Below, one piece after another: positions 1 to 8,380 of a stretch of 31,191 bases of DNA. The stretch comes from RGIG1995 sp045126815 (lineage in GTDB: Bacteria > Bacillota > Clostridia > Oscillospirales > CAG-272): NCBI GenBank assembly GCA_045126815.1, contig JBGVPD010000032.1, forward strand, positions 1-31,191, read 5' to 3'. The notes beneath the pieces are model-generated. The model saw nothing but the letters and a program-made list of their open reading frames with translations. It made no database searches and was not told the DNA's origin. The translations under genes were made by a program, and so were the position numbers. Position 1 is the stretch's first letter, and every line of letters begins with the position of its first letter.

Positions 1-23
1 GAAAGTAACCAAAGAAGTCGCCA

Positions 24-57
24 AAAGGGCGAGGGGTTGCGATTCCCCCCGCCCTTT
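24..57. repeat. Strong foldback element (intergenic)
   Basis: An 8-bp stem (AAAGGGCG at 24-31 with CGCCCTTT at 50-57) continues, after one A/C mismatch, into a 4-bp GGGG/CCCC stem (33-36 with 45-48) around an 8-nt loop. It is far more GC-rich than its surroundings, as dispersed intergenic palindromes often are. No coding frame, promoter or T-tract accompanies it. That it is a multi-copy repeat is inference; only one copy is in this window. Confidence 0.5.
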
Positions 58-233
58 GATCCCCACCCCCTAAACGCTTTGTTTCACTGCACCTTACATA
101 AACATAAGATTTTTAATCTGTTTAGGTCGGGTTATGCTCACTCAAGACGGAAAATACGATATCGGAGGATTGTTTTTTGTTATTTGGCTTTGTCTCGCTA
201 TATTAATTAAAATGAACTTATCGGGAGTATAAA

Positions 234-280
234 GCCTCTCACTTTGGGAGAGGTGGCAGCCGTAGGCTGACGGAGAGGGC
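234..280. repeat. REP-like double hairpin element
   Basis: Two adjacent hairpins: CCTCTC (235-240) with GAGAGG (248-253), and CAGCC (257-261) with GGCTG (265-269, loop GTA). The first arm can alternatively pair with GAGAGGGC (273-280), closing the whole element. From general knowledge, elements with this wording (GAGAGGTGGCAGCC...GACGGAGAGGGC) are common between genes in Oscillospiraceae-type genomes, so this is probably one copy of an abundant REP/BIME-like repeat. Copy number cannot be seen here. Together with 24-57 it fills most of the 370-base gene-free left end, where I see no gene. Confidence 0.6.
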
Positions 281-333
281 TACATTATTTAAAACAAACT
301 TGTCGGGCAAACAAAAGGCTCATTATACTAATA

Positions 334-367
334 AAACACCCAAAATGTTTTACCATTTTGGGTGTTT
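334..367 (-). terminator. Rho-independent terminator of pgcA
   Basis: A perfect 14-bp stem (334-347 with 354-367) and 6-nt loop lie just downstream of the pgcA stop codon. On the minus strand the stem runs into TTTTATT. It ends the htpG-PDT-like-pgcA run of genes. Confidence 0.9.
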
Positions 368-370
368 ATT

Positions 371-2092
371 TTATAAATATTTTTGCATTGTGCTCTTACA
401 AGCTTCAAGCGCTTCATTTGCCTTATCAGGTGTCTCTCCGTTTACAAGGAAATAAAGCTTAAGTTTAGGTTCCGTTCCCGACGGTCTTACAACAACAACA
501 TCTCCCTTTGCGTTAACATAATACAACACGTTAGATGAAGGCAGTCCTGTCGATTCTGTCTTTCCTGTCTTAACGTCAGTTATAATACCGCTCTTATAAT
601 CACGCACGGATGTTACTTCAACCCCTCCCAATTCTTTTAAGGGATTATTTCTCAGGTTTTCCATAAACGCATCCATCTTTTCTTTGCCGTCAAGACCTTC
701 CATATATATATTCTGAACGCCTTCGAAATAATATCCGTATCTGTTATAAACGTCTATCATCGCATCATAAAGCGTCATATTCTTCTGCATATAATGCGCC
801 GCCATTTCACATATAAGCATAGTCGCAACAACAGCGTCTTTATCTCTTGCATACGTTCCCTTTAGATAACCGTAGCTTTCCTCAAAACCAAGCAAAAAGT
901 CTCCGTATCCTTTGGCTTCGTAGTTCTTGATCACTTCACCGATAAACTTAAATCCGGTAAGTACGTTATGGAGTTTAACACCGTTTTCATCACATATCTT
1001 CGTCGCAAGTTCGGTAGAAACGATCGTCTTTACTGCGTAAGGATTGTCAAGCTTAATACCTTTTTCCTTATATGCCTTGATAATATAATCAAGAAGGAGT
1101 GCACCAACTTGATTACCCGTAAGTGTCTTAAATTCTCCCTTATCGTCACGTACCATAACACCCACTCTGTCAGCATCAGGGTCTGTTGCGATAATAAGAT
1201 CACTCTTAACCTTTTCAGCAAGTTTTATGCCCTCTTCAAAAACTTCGGGGAACTCGGGATTGGGGTTGGGAGTTCCGGGAAAATCTCCGTTAGGCTCCAT
1301 CTGGCTGTCAACAGTATAAAGATTACGAAGTCCGCACTCTTTCAATATCTCGGGAACAAGAACTCTACCGGTTCCGTGAAGCGGTGTGTAAACTATCTTC
1401 AAAGTATCCGCCACTTTTTCAAAAAGTTCAGGGTTTATTGCCTGTTCTTTTACATTCTTTAAATAGATCTTGTCAATTTCTCTGCCGATTATAACAATCT
1501 TGCCCTCATCAACAGCTTTATCAAAATCCACTCTCTTTACGTCGTCAAATATATCGGTATTTCTCATATACTCGGCAACCGTATTTGCTTCTTCCGATGC
1601 AAGTTGAGCTCCGTCTTCCCAATACGCTTTATATCCGTTATATTTTGCGGGATTGTGAGATGCGGTTATGTTAATTCCGGCAATACAATTGAGTTCTCTC
1701 AATGCAAACGAAAGAACGGGTGTCGGGCGAAGCGACTCGAATATATATACCTTTACTCCGTTTGCTGCTAAAACCTCTGCTGATACCTTCGCAAATCTTT
1801 CAGAATTATTTCTGCAATCGTATGCAATAGCAACGCCTCTGTCGCTCTTTCCAATGCTGTTTATAAGATTTGCTATTCCCTGCGTTGCTCTGCCTACGGT
1901 GTAAACGTTCATAGCGTTCGTACCCGCAGTCATAACTCCACGAAGTCCTGCCGTTCCAAATGAGATATCCGACGAAAACCACATTTTTATCTCGTTTTCG
2001 TCACCCTCCATTTTACACAAAGCCTCTTTTATATCGTTGTCAATAGAATCATTGTTTTTCCATCTTTTGTACTCGTTTAAATAATCGTTCAT
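371..2092 (-). CDS. pgcA: Phospho-sugar mutase (phosphoglucomutase/phosphomannomutase)
   Basis: Cytosolic alpha-D-phosphohexomutase that interconverts hexose 1-phosphate and hexose 6-phosphate, feeding UDP-glucose, glycogen and cell-wall precursor synthesis. All four family signatures are present: the phosphoserine loop TASHNP (143-148, Ser145 the phospho-acceptor), the Mg-binding DPDADR (304-309), the sugar-binding GFEESYGY (402-409) and the phosphate-binding RPSGTEPK (536-543). At 573 aa it matches the long PgcA class rather than the roughly 450-aa GlmM class. The GGAGG ribosome site lies inside the end of the upstream gene, two bases separate that stop from this ATG, and the pair is probably translationally coupled. 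Substrate preference (glucose or mannose) cannot be read from sequence. The symbol follows the Bacillus gene. Confidence 0.93.
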   Translation of the reverse strand: MNDYLNEYKRWKNNDSIDNDIKEALCKMEGDENEIKMWFSSDISFGTAGLRGVMTAGTNAMNVYTVGRATQGIANLINSIGKSDRGVAIAYDCRNNSERFAKVSAEVLAANGVKVYIFESLRPTPVLSFALRELNCIAGINITASHNPAKYNGYKAYWEDGAQLASEEANTVAEYMRNTDIFDDVKRVDFDKAVDEGKIVIIGREIDKIYLKNVKEQAINPELFEKVADTLKIVYTPLHGTGRVLVPEILKECGLRNLYTVDSQMEPNGDFPGTPNPNPEFPEVFEEGIKLAEKVKSDLIIATDPDADRVGVMVRDDKGEFKTLTGNQVGALLLDYIIKAYKEKGIKLDNPYAVKTIVSTELATKICDENGVKLHNVLTGFKFIGEVIKNYEAKGYGDFLLGFEESYGYLKGTYARDKDAVVATMLICEMAAHYMQKNMTLYDAMIDVYNRYGYYFEGVQNIYMEGLDGKEKMDAFMENLRNNPLKELGGVEVTSVRDYKSGIITDVKTGKTESTGLPSSNVLYYVNAKGDVVVVRPSGTEPKLKLYFLVNGETPDKANEALEACKSTMQKYL

Positions 2093-2094
2093 AC

Positions 2095-3024
2095 TTAACC
2101 TCCGACTTTGCCGTTTGTAGCCTTAATATGTTTGTATATTCCTATTATTTCATACCCCGGCATTTCAAGTTCGAGCCATAATAAAAACTTATCCAACTCG
2201 CCGTTACCCTTGAAAACCACATCAAAATAATAATCTTTTTCTGAATAGTATATGGGTATAGAATCAATTTTATTCAAGCTGTAACCATAATAATCTGCCG
2301 CGCTGAGTACCTTAATAAGCCCATTCTCTTCATTGAAATTAAAAGCTATTTCAAGATACTCTCCGTCATACATTTGTGAAGGGCACTCAATAACACCTAT
2401 ATCCCTTTTTAAAAGTGCAAACTTCGTCATTTTCCCGTTCGCACTCTCGACAGTACAACTCAAAACTATTTTCAGCTCGTATTTGCGAATCATATTCCCA
2501 AAACCCGATAACCGCCCGTCCTCTGACGTCTCAATCGGCAAAATACAATACGGCGCTCGTCCGTAATATACTTCCTCGCAAACGGCTGTAAATGATTCTT
2601 CATAAGACACTCTCGCATCCTTTAAAGTTAACGAGAAATTTTTGTATGCAATATCAGAAAGTGAATTTTTTAAATATACGACAGTATCATATTCAAAAAA
2701 AATATCGTTACTCTCATTTTCCGTATTCGTCTTCTTGAATTCGGAATAAAAATTGTTCACTCCGTTTATCTTATCGTATATATCTACACTCTTTCTAACA
2801 CACTCTACGTACTTTTCGTTTTCTTTCAAAATGGGCTCGGTCTTATTTTTTCCACTTGCCAAAGACTTTTTTAAATCAATATAATCACTATCATTTTCAT
2901 CTCCCATAAGTCTGATCTTCTCACAAATATGGGCAACTCTCTTTTCAAGTATATCTGATAGGTCTTTAGCATTGACATTTAAGTTTTCGTCTATTTTCAA
3001 CTTCTTGTCTTCAATAGATGCCAT
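2095..3024 (-). CDS. Prephenate dehydratase-like protein, degenerate (function unknown)
   Basis: Not a gene I can name with certainty. The first ~90 residues are helical and charged, loosely like an AroQ chorismate mutase helix. Residues from about 113 resemble prephenate dehydratase: a first-lobe strand (TVVYLKN), then a SYEESF...AVCEEV...CILPIETSEDGRL stretch matching the family's VPIENSxxG region, then MTKF where the catalytic TRF motif would be. The second lobe that normally sits between these is almost absent, and the C-terminal part only vaguely recalls an ACT domain. Catalysis is therefore unlikely; a regulatory or ligand-sensing role is possible. It starts at ATG behind AAGGAA, 33 bases after htpG, and is tightly followed by pgcA. 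The family assignment is my inference from motif recall, not a search. Confidence 0.4.
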   Translation of the reverse strand: MASIEDKKLKIDENLNVNAKDLSDILEKRVAHICEKIRLMGDENDSDYIDLKKSLASGKNKTEPILKENEKYVECVRKSVDIYDKINGVNNFYSEFKKTNTENESNDIFFEYDTVVYLKNSLSDIAYKNFSLTLKDARVSYEESFTAVCEEVYYGRAPYCILPIETSEDGRLSGFGNMIRKYELKIVLSCTVESANGKMTKFALLKRDIGVIECPSQMYDGEYLEIAFNFNEENGLIKVLSAADYYGYSLNKIDSIPIYYSEKDYYFDVVFKGNGELDKFLLWLELEMPGYEIIGIYKHIKATNGKVGG

Positions 3025-3057
3025 ATACTTATTCCTTATAGTCTTATTCTATTATTT

Positions 3058-4935
3058 TTAATTAATATTATCCTTAAGAAGTTCAAAACTGCACTTCAAA
3101 AACTCCTGCATCTCATCAGCAGAAAGCTGTCTCTGCGCAAGATTTGCCAACATATACACCTGATATGCTATAAGCTTTGTCTTTTCACTCTTCGTATCTT
3201 CACACATCTTCTTTATAAGTTCACTTTGAGTATTAAGTACAAGAGTCGTATCTATAGGCATATTTAGTGTCTCGTTACCGCCGTGAGAAGCATAGAACCT
3301 CATCATATCGTCAAGTCTTCTCGTCTCCTCGGATATATTCAAAAGCGCGGGGGTCTTTTCGTCTGCCAAAACCTCAAACTTAATATTTAATTTTTCGTTC
3401 TTACTAACTTCTTTAAATACGTTTGCCAATTCTTCGTTTTCAAAAGCTTCACCCTCGCCCTTTAACGCCTCAATATCTGCGTCAACACGGACGAACTTTA
3501 TGCCTCTTTCCTGCTCAAGCATACCCATAAATGATACGTCCATCACCTTGTCAAGAAGAGCTACGTCTATCTGACGGGCATTGAAAAGTGATATATACTG
3601 CGCCTGAACCGTCTTATCGTTAGCATAATATACCGTATTTTCGTTTTTATCTTTAGCATTCTCAAGATATTCGTCAATGGTAACGTGTCTACCGTCTGAC
3701 AACGCAAACATAAGACTTCCCTTAACTCTTTCATAGAACTTACGGTCTCTCATACAACCGTATTCTATAAACATCTTGATATCGTCCCAAAGTCCTTCAT
3801 ACTTCTCACGCTCGTTCGTAAACATACCGTTAAGCTTGTCTGCAACCTTCTTAACAATATGCGCCGACATCTTTGCAACGTACGCGCTGTTCTGCAGATA
3901 GCTTCTTGACACGTTCAAAGGCAACTCGGGACAATCGAGTACACCCTTAAGCATAAGCATAAATTCGGGGATAACTTCTTTTATGTTGTCAGCCACAAAA
4001 ACCTGATTATAGTAAAGTTTGACCTGACCTTCAAGGCTGTCGTATTCGTGATTGATTCTCGGGAAATAAAGTATTCCTTTAAAATTCAAAGGATAATCCG
4101 CATTTATATGAATGTGAAACAGCGGTTCTTTATAATCGAAGAAAACTTTTTTGTAAAAATCACCGTATTCTTTTTCTTCACATTCACTCGGCAACTTCTG
4201 CCACAGGGGATTGGTATCGTTAATGGGCTGTTTTTCGTGTTTGCAATCGCACTCGCCTTCCTCGTGATCACATTCACATTTATGCTCTTCATTAGCATTT
4301 TCAAAATATATTTCAACCGGCATAAACGAACAGTACTTGTTCAATATATCCCTGATCTTATTTTCGGATAGAAATTCAGCCTCTTCCTCGCTGATGTGCA
4401 TAACAACGTCAGTTCCTCGGCTGCTCTTTTCAACGTCTTCAAATATTTCATATTCACCCGCTTCGTTACAAACCCACTTTATAGCGGGAGAATCGGTATA
4501 TGATTTGGTTATAACGTCAACGGTGTCACTTACCATAAACGATGAGTAAAAACCTAAGCCAAAATGACCTATAATTCCATTTTTCGAGGTATCGTCTCCC
4601 TCGTATTCTTTTATAAAATCAAGCGCTCCGGAAAGGGCTATCTGACAAATATAGTTCTTAACTTCATCAAGTGTCATTCCTATTCCGTTATCGCTTACTG
4701 TCAAAGTCTTTTCTTCTTTATTCAGTATAACGTTTATTCTAAAATCATCTTCTATATTCTTTACTTTTCCTAAAGAAATAAGTCTTCTGAGTTTCGTAAC
4801 AGCGTCACTTGCGTTACTTACTATCTCTCGAAGAAATATCTCCTTCTCTGAATAAAGCCATTTCTTTATGATCGGGAATATGTGTTCGGTCTCAACAGAT
4901 ATTCCACCCTTATTTACATTCTCTTTTTCAGACAT
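3058..4935 (-). CDS. htpG: Molecular chaperone HtpG (bacterial Hsp90)
   Basis: ATP-dependent homodimeric chaperone of the cytosol, 625 aa. The GHKL ATPase motifs are intact: catalytic E with N41 in REIVSNASDA, DNGIGM from D82, and GHFGLGFYS at 123-131. The middle domain (NDTNPLW onward) and C-terminal dimerisation domain follow. I chose the ATG at 4935, preceded by AAGGAG at 8 nt. An upstream in-frame ATG at 5001 would add 22 untypical residues with no ribosome site and would run into the rplQ terminator. An odd insertion at residues ~214-238, where the charged linker lies, holds four Cys and several His (C220, C222, H224, C229, C231, H233). It is the first of three minus-strand genes; no clear promoter is seen in the 95 bases upstream. 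Confidence 0.95.
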   Translation of the reverse strand: MSEKENVNKGGISVETEHIFPIIKKWLYSEKEIFLREIVSNASDAVTKLRRLISLGKVKNIEDDFRINVILNKEEKTLTVSDNGIGMTLDEVKNYICQIALSGALDFIKEYEGDDTSKNGIIGHFGLGFYSSFMVSDTVDVITKSYTDSPAIKWVCNEAGEYEIFEDVEKSSRGTDVVMHISEEEAEFLSENKIRDILNKYCSFMPVEIYFENANEEHKCECDHEEGECDCKHEKQPINDTNPLWQKLPSECEEKEYGDFYKKVFFDYKEPLFHIHINADYPLNFKGILYFPRINHEYDSLEGQVKLYYNQVFVADNIKEVIPEFMLMLKGVLDCPELPLNVSRSYLQNSAYVAKMSAHIVKKVADKLNGMFTNEREKYEGLWDDIKMFIEYGCMRDRKFYERVKGSLMFALSDGRHVTIDEYLENAKDKNENTVYYANDKTVQAQYISLFNARQIDVALLDKVMDVSFMGMLEQERGIKFVRVDADIEALKGEGEAFENEELANVFKEVSKNEKLNIKFEVLADEKTPALLNISEETRRLDDMMRFYASHGGNETLNMPIDTTLVLNTQSELIKKMCEDTKSEKTKLIAYQVYMLANLAQRQLSADEMQEFLKCSFELLKDNIN

Positions 4936-4986
4936 ATCACGTTCTCCTTGTAAAACAAGACAATTACCTACGCAAATTAAAGACAA

Positions 4987-5013
4987 GGGACTCAAGCCCA
5001 AAGCATGAGTCCC
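4987..5013 (-). terminator. Probable terminator of the ribosomal operon after rplQ
   Basis: An 8-bp perfect stem (GGGACTCA at 4987-4994 with TGAGTCCC at 5006-5013) with an 11-nt loop lies 17 nt past the rplQ stop. On the minus strand it is followed by a T-rich but interrupted run (TTGTCTTTAATTT), so some read-through into htpG is possible. Confidence 0.65.
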
Positions 5014-5030
5014 CTACTTTAAAAAACTAA

Positions 5031-5477
5031 TTATTCTGCTTTGGTTTCTTCAGTTGCTTCAGCCTTAACTTCTTCAACTTTCTTTTCTTCTGTCTTAGCA
5101 GCTTTCTTTGTTTCTTTCTTTGCTTCCTTTTCGTCAGCAACAAGCTTTATAAGAGCCATTTCTGCTCCGTCGCCACGACGGGGACCCAACTTAAACATAC
5201 GTGTGTATCCACCGTTTCTGTCAGCATATTCGGGAGCAATTGTATCAAAAAGCTTCTTAACTACGTCTTCTTTTGTAATGAAAGACATAGCAGCTCTCTT
5301 AGCGGCAAGAGTGTTCTTCTTGCCGAGTGTAATCATTTTTTCGGTCAAACTACGTACTTCTTTTGCTCTGGTAAGAGTAGTTTCAATGGAGCCGTTCTCG
5401 AGGAGATAGGTCACCATTCCTCTTAACATCGCCTGTCTGTGAGCAGTAGGTCTGCCGAGTTTTCTGGTTCCTGGCAT
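5031..5477 (-). CDS. rplQ: 50S ribosomal protein L17
   Basis: Large-subunit protein near the polypeptide exit tunnel and last gene of the superoperon. The start MPGTRKLGRPTAHR and the region through GPRRGDGAEMALIKL (about residue 113) are canonical L17. The remaining ~35 residues form a low-complexity Lys/Glu/Ala tail beyond the usual 115-125-aa bacterial length; such tails are known in Clostridia. The ATG has AAGGAGG at 9 nt. The gap from rpoA is 57 bases. Confidence 0.97.
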   Translation of the reverse strand: MPGTRKLGRPTAHRQAMLRGMVTYLLENGSIETTLTRAKEVRSLTEKMITLGKKNTLAAKRAAMSFITKEDVVKKLFDTIAPEYADRNGGYTRMFKLGPRRGDGAEMALIKLVADEKEAKKETKKAAKTEEKKVEEVKAEATEETKAE

Positions 5478-5534
5478 TGTAAGGGACCTCCTTCTTACAT
5501 TTCAATTAAATGAGCGAATATTACTTCTCTTCTC

Positions 5535-6485
5535 TCAGTCTTCCTCTTTCTTGAGGTCAAGTCCGAGTGAGTGCAATTTTTGTATAACTTCTTCAAGCGA
5601 TTTCTTGCCGAGGTTTCTGACCTTGATCATGTCCTCTTCCGTGCGATTTGTAAGATCCTGAACGGTATCTATTCCCGCACGCTTCAAACAGTTGAAGCTT
5701 CTTACGGACAGTTCAAGCTCCTCAATGGTCATCTCAAGAACTTTTTCTCTGATTGTTTCTTCGCGTTCAACCAATATATCTGTCTTCATAGGCTCATCTG
5801 ATAAGTCTACAAACAGATTGAGATGCTCGTTGAGTATCTTGGCACCGAGGGAAATTGCCTCTTTAGCACTGATAGTGCCGTTAGTCAATACCTCAAGGGT
5901 TAGCTTATCGTAGTCAGTTATGTTGCCTACACGAGTATTTTCAACTGTGTAGCTAACGTTGTACACGGGAGTGTAAATGGAATCTGTATAGATCACACCG
6001 ATAACGGATTCGTTGTTCTGTTTGTTCTTTTCCTGAGAAACATAACCGCGACCGTGATCAAATGTAAGCTCCATATACAAACGTGTGTTTTCGCTGACCG
6101 TAGCAATATGATGGTCAGGATTGAGAACTTCAATATCAGCATCCTGCTGAATATCACCCGCAGTTACGTCCTTAGGACCTGTTACGTCTATAACAACTGT
6201 CTTGGGACCCTGTGTGTGAAGCTTTGCTGTAATTCCCTTTATGTTAAGAATAATGTTTGTTACATCTTCTGTTACACCGGGAATTGTTGAAATCTCATGG
6301 AGTACACCGTCAATTTTTACGCTTACTACAGCTACACCCGGAAGTGAGCTGAGCAAGACTCTGCGAAGTGAATTGCCGAGTGTTGTTCCGTATCCTCTTT
6401 CAAGAGGCTCAATGATAAATTTACCCTTTGAGCCATCTTCGCTTAAGTTAATTGTGGATATATTAGGCTTTTCTATTTCGATCAT
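5535..6485 (-). CDS. rpoA: DNA-directed RNA polymerase subunit alpha
   Basis: Alpha subunit of RNA polymerase, 316 aa. The N-terminal assembly and dimerisation domain includes EPLERGYGTTLGNSLRRVLLSSLPG. A short linker follows around 235-245, then the C-terminal domain that contacts UP elements and activators (SVRSFNCLKRAGI...RNLGKKSLEEV, the two helix-hairpin-helix elements). AGGAGG precedes the ATG. It sits in the canonical rpsK-rpsD-rpoA-rplQ order, and the gene is full length with no unusual feature. Confidence 0.98.
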   Translation of the reverse strand: MIEIEKPNISTINLSEDGSKGKFIIEPLERGYGTTLGNSLRRVLLSSLPGVAVVSVKIDGVLHEISTIPGVTEDVTNIILNIKGITAKLHTQGPKTVVIDVTGPKDVTAGDIQQDADIEVLNPDHHIATVSENTRLYMELTFDHGRGYVSQEKNKQNNESVIGVIYTDSIYTPVYNVSYTVENTRVGNITDYDKLTLEVLTNGTISAKEAISLGAKILNEHLNLFVDLSDEPMKTDILVEREETIREKVLEMTIEELELSVRSFNCLKRAGIDTVQDLTNRTEEDMIKVRNLGKKSLEEVIQKLHSLGLDLKKEED

Positions 6486-6556
6486 AAAAGTTTCCTCCTG
6501 TTAAAATAATGTTTTCACCGGGCTTCTTGTCCGGCTAAGTGCGCGGAGGTGCTGTT

Positions 6557-7183
6557 TTACTTTGAGTACAACTCTACGATGAGCTGTTCTTCGAACGGGA
6601 AGTCAATGTCATCTCTCTTAGGAAGAGCGATAACTTTTGCTGATACAGCACTGTTATCTACCTCAAGCCACTTGGGAGCATTGTTGCTTTCCATAACTTC
6701 CATCAAGCCCTTAAACTTTTCTGATGCACGTGCACTCTCTCTAAGAGCTATTACATCACCCTGTTTAACGATTATAGAAGGTACGTTTGCCTTCTTTCCG
6801 TTAATTGAGAAATGTCCGTGTGTTACAAGCTGACGAGCTTCTTTACGGCTTTCTGCCAAGCCCATTCTGTACACTACATTGTCAAAACGGCGCTCAAGTA
6901 ATGAAAGAAGATTTTCACCGGTAATTCCGTCCTGCTTTGCAGCTACTTCATAGTAGTGCTTGAACTGGTTCTCAAGCACACCGTAGTATCTTCTTGCCTT
7001 CTGCTTTTCGCGAAGCTGCATTCCGTATTCCTTGAGCTTTTTGCTGTTAGCGCCATGCTGTCCGGGTGCTGCAGGTCTGCGAGCAACCGAGCATTTATCT
7101 GACATACAACGTTCGCCCTTCAAAAAGAGCTTTGTTCCTTCTCTGCGGCACAATCTGCACGCAGGTCCTGTATATCTTGCCAT
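6557..7183 (-). CDS. rpsD: 30S ribosomal protein S4 (zinc-type)
   Basis: Primary 16S rRNA-binding assembly protein, 208 aa. The N-terminal Cys set (CRLC at 9-12 and C-x4-C about 15 residues on) marks the zinc-binding C+ form of S4. The S4 RNA-binding domain follows (LERRFDNVVYRMG...RQLVTHGHFSINGK). S4 is an autoregulator in many bacteria. The 70-base spacer to rpoA downstream holds only a weak 4-bp CCGG/CCGG foldback, so no S4-specific leader can be claimed. GGAGG lies 12 nt before the ATG, which is rather far. Confidence 0.97.
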   Translation of the reverse strand: MARYTGPACRLCRREGTKLFLKGERCMSDKCSVARRPAAPGQHGANSKKLKEYGMQLREKQKARRYYGVLENQFKHYYEVAAKQDGITGENLLSLLERRFDNVVYRMGLAESRKEARQLVTHGHFSINGKKANVPSIIVKQGDVIALRESARASEKFKGLMEVMESNNAPKWLEVDNSAVSAKVIALPKRDDIDFPFEEQLIVELYSK

Positions 7184-7210
7184 AACTTACTTTTTCCTCC
7201 TATTTCCGTA

Positions 7211-7612
7211 TTAAACACGTCTTCTCTTAGGCGGTCTGCATCCATTGTGAGGAATGGGTGTTACGTCCTTGATAAGTGTGATATCAAGACCTACTGCCTG
7301 AAGTGCACGTATTGCTGATTCTCTGCCGCTTCCGGGGCCTTTTACGTATACTTCTACGGTCTTCATACCGTGTTCCATAGCTGCTTTTGCTGCAGTTTCT
7401 GCTGCCATCTGTGCTGCGAAAGGTGTGGACTTCTTTGAGCCTTTGAAACCAAGTTCGCCTGCTGATGCCCAAGATACTGCGTTGCCGTTAACATCGGAAA
7501 TTGTTACGATTGTGTTATTGAAGGTTGCGCGAATGTGTGCTGCACCCTTTTCAATATTCTTACGCTCGCGGCGTTTTCTTACAACCTTTTTAGTTGATGC
7601 TGCTTTTGCCAT
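7211..7612 (-). CDS. rpsK: 30S ribosomal protein S11
   Basis: Small-subunit platform protein, 133 aa, that contacts the 3' domain of 16S rRNA near the mRNA exit. The canonical core is present: HIRATFNNTIVTISD..GN, SWASAGELGFKGSKKSTPFAAQ, and the C-terminal DVTPIPHNGCRPPKRRRV. The Lys/Arg-rich N-terminus is normal for the family. AAGGAG lies about 13 nt from the ATG. It is flanked by rpsM (18-base gap) and rpsD (27-base gap). Confidence 0.98.
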   Translation of the reverse strand: MAKAASTKKVVRKRRERKNIEKGAAHIRATFNNTIVTISDVNGNAVSWASAGELGFKGSKKSTPFAAQMAAETAAKAAMEHGMKTVEVYVKGPGSGRESAIRALQAVGLDITLIKDVTPIPHNGCRPPKRRRV

Positions 7613-7630
7613 CTGAAGTATTACACTCCT

Positions 7631-7999
7631 TTACTTCTTCTTATTTGCGATAGTTTTTGCAGGGCCTTTTCTTGTTCTTGCGTTTGTCTTTGTACGCTGA
7701 CCTCTGACAGGGAGACCTTTTCTATGTCTGATACCGCGGAAGCAGTTGATTTCTACCAATCTCTTGATATCAAGTGCAACTTCACGGTGGAGGTCACCTT
7801 CTACCTTATAGTTGTTTTCTATCTCATCTCTGAGCTTTGCTACTTCATCCTCTGTGAGATCTTTTGCTCTCTTGTCAGGATCTATTCCTGTACTTGCGAG
7901 AATGTCGTTTGCGCTTTTACGGCCAATACCATATATATAGGTAAGAGCGATTTCTATGCGTTTTGCATTTGGAATATCTACACCTGCTATACGTGCCAT
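7631..7999 (-). CDS. rpsM: 30S ribosomal protein S13
   Basis: Head protein of the small subunit that bridges to the 50S subunit and contacts P-site tRNA with its basic tail; 122 aa, normal length. Motifs: MARIAGVDIPNAKRIEIALTYIYGIG (helix-two-turn-helix start) and RGLPVRGQRTKTNARTRKGP-type C-terminus (here HRKGLPVRGQRTKTNART). It follows rpmJ by 14 bases in the alpha-operon order. Confidence 0.98.
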   Translation of the reverse strand: MARIAGVDIPNAKRIEIALTYIYGIGRKSANDILASTGIDPDKRAKDLTEDEVAKLRDEIENNYKVEGDLHREVALDIKRLVEINCFRGIRHRKGLPVRGQRTKTNARTRKGPAKTIANKKK

Positions 8000-8013
8000 T
8001 CTTTTTCACCTCT

Positions 8014-8127
8014 TTAGCCTTGTTTCTGTTTATGCTTAGGGTTTTCGCAAATAACCATTATTTTGCCTTTTCTTTTAATGATCTTGCATTTTTCGCATAT
8101 TTTCTTTACGCTGGGTTTGACCTTCAT
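8014..8127 (-). CDS. rpmJ: 50S ribosomal protein L36 (zinc-type)
   Basis: A 37-residue gene that reads MKVKPSVKKICEKC... and ends KHKQKQG. The four zinc ligands of the C+ form are present (C11, C14, C27, H32). L36 is the smallest protein of the large subunit and binds 23S rRNA near the L7/L12 stalk base. It lies between infA and rpsM, its canonical position. The presence of the zinc form suggests that any zinc-free paralogue would be elsewhere. Confidence 0.96.
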   Translation of the reverse strand: MKVKPSVKKICEKCKIIKRKGKIMVICENPKHKQKQG

Positions 8128-8161
8128 ATTCTTAACACCGGTCCTTTCTTTACGCGTATAA

Positions 8162-8380
8162 TTATTTTGTGCGCCAGGTTATACGCCCTTTTGTAAGGTC
8201 GTATACCGATACTTCTACAGTTACTTTATCGCCGGGTACAATCCAGATATAGTTCATTCTGAGCTTACCTGAAATGTGGGCGTTTACAGTGTGCCCGTTG
8301 GGCAGTTGTACTTTGAAGGTTGCATTAGGAAGTGCTTCAAGCACTGTACCTTCAAATTCAATAACGTCGTCCTTTGGCAA
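8162..8380 (-). CDS. infA: Translation initiation factor IF-1 (TTG start)
   Basis: A 72-residue S1-like OB-fold protein that binds the 30S A-site during initiation. The sequence from PKDDVIEFEGTVLEALPNA to GRITWRTK matches the family end to end. I place the start at the TTG at 8380: AAGGAG lies 8 nt before it and the length becomes the family's standard 72 aa. An in-frame GTG three codons upstream (8389) overlaps that same AAGGAG and so cannot use it. Non-ATG initiation of an initiation factor gene is notable. The neighbours are the KOW protein and rpmJ. Confidence 0.95.
   Translation of the reverse strand: MPKDDVIEFEGTVLEALPNATFKVQLPNGHTVNAHISGKLRMNYIWIVPGDKVTVEVSVYDLTKGRITWRTK

Noticed and set aside
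968..1462. Open frame of 164 codons on the plus strand inside pgcA
   Set aside because: Antisense to a fully conserved enzyme, no ribosome site, no recognisable protein; a shadow frame.
4048..4371. Hydrophobic-looking plus-strand frame opposite htpG
   Set aside because: The apparent membrane segment arises from the antisense of acidic codons; htpG is intact in this region.
4936..5001. 22-residue N-terminal extension of HtpG
   Set aside because: It would begin inside the rplQ terminator hairpin, has no ribosome site and no counterpart in the family; the ATG at 4935 has AAGGAG.
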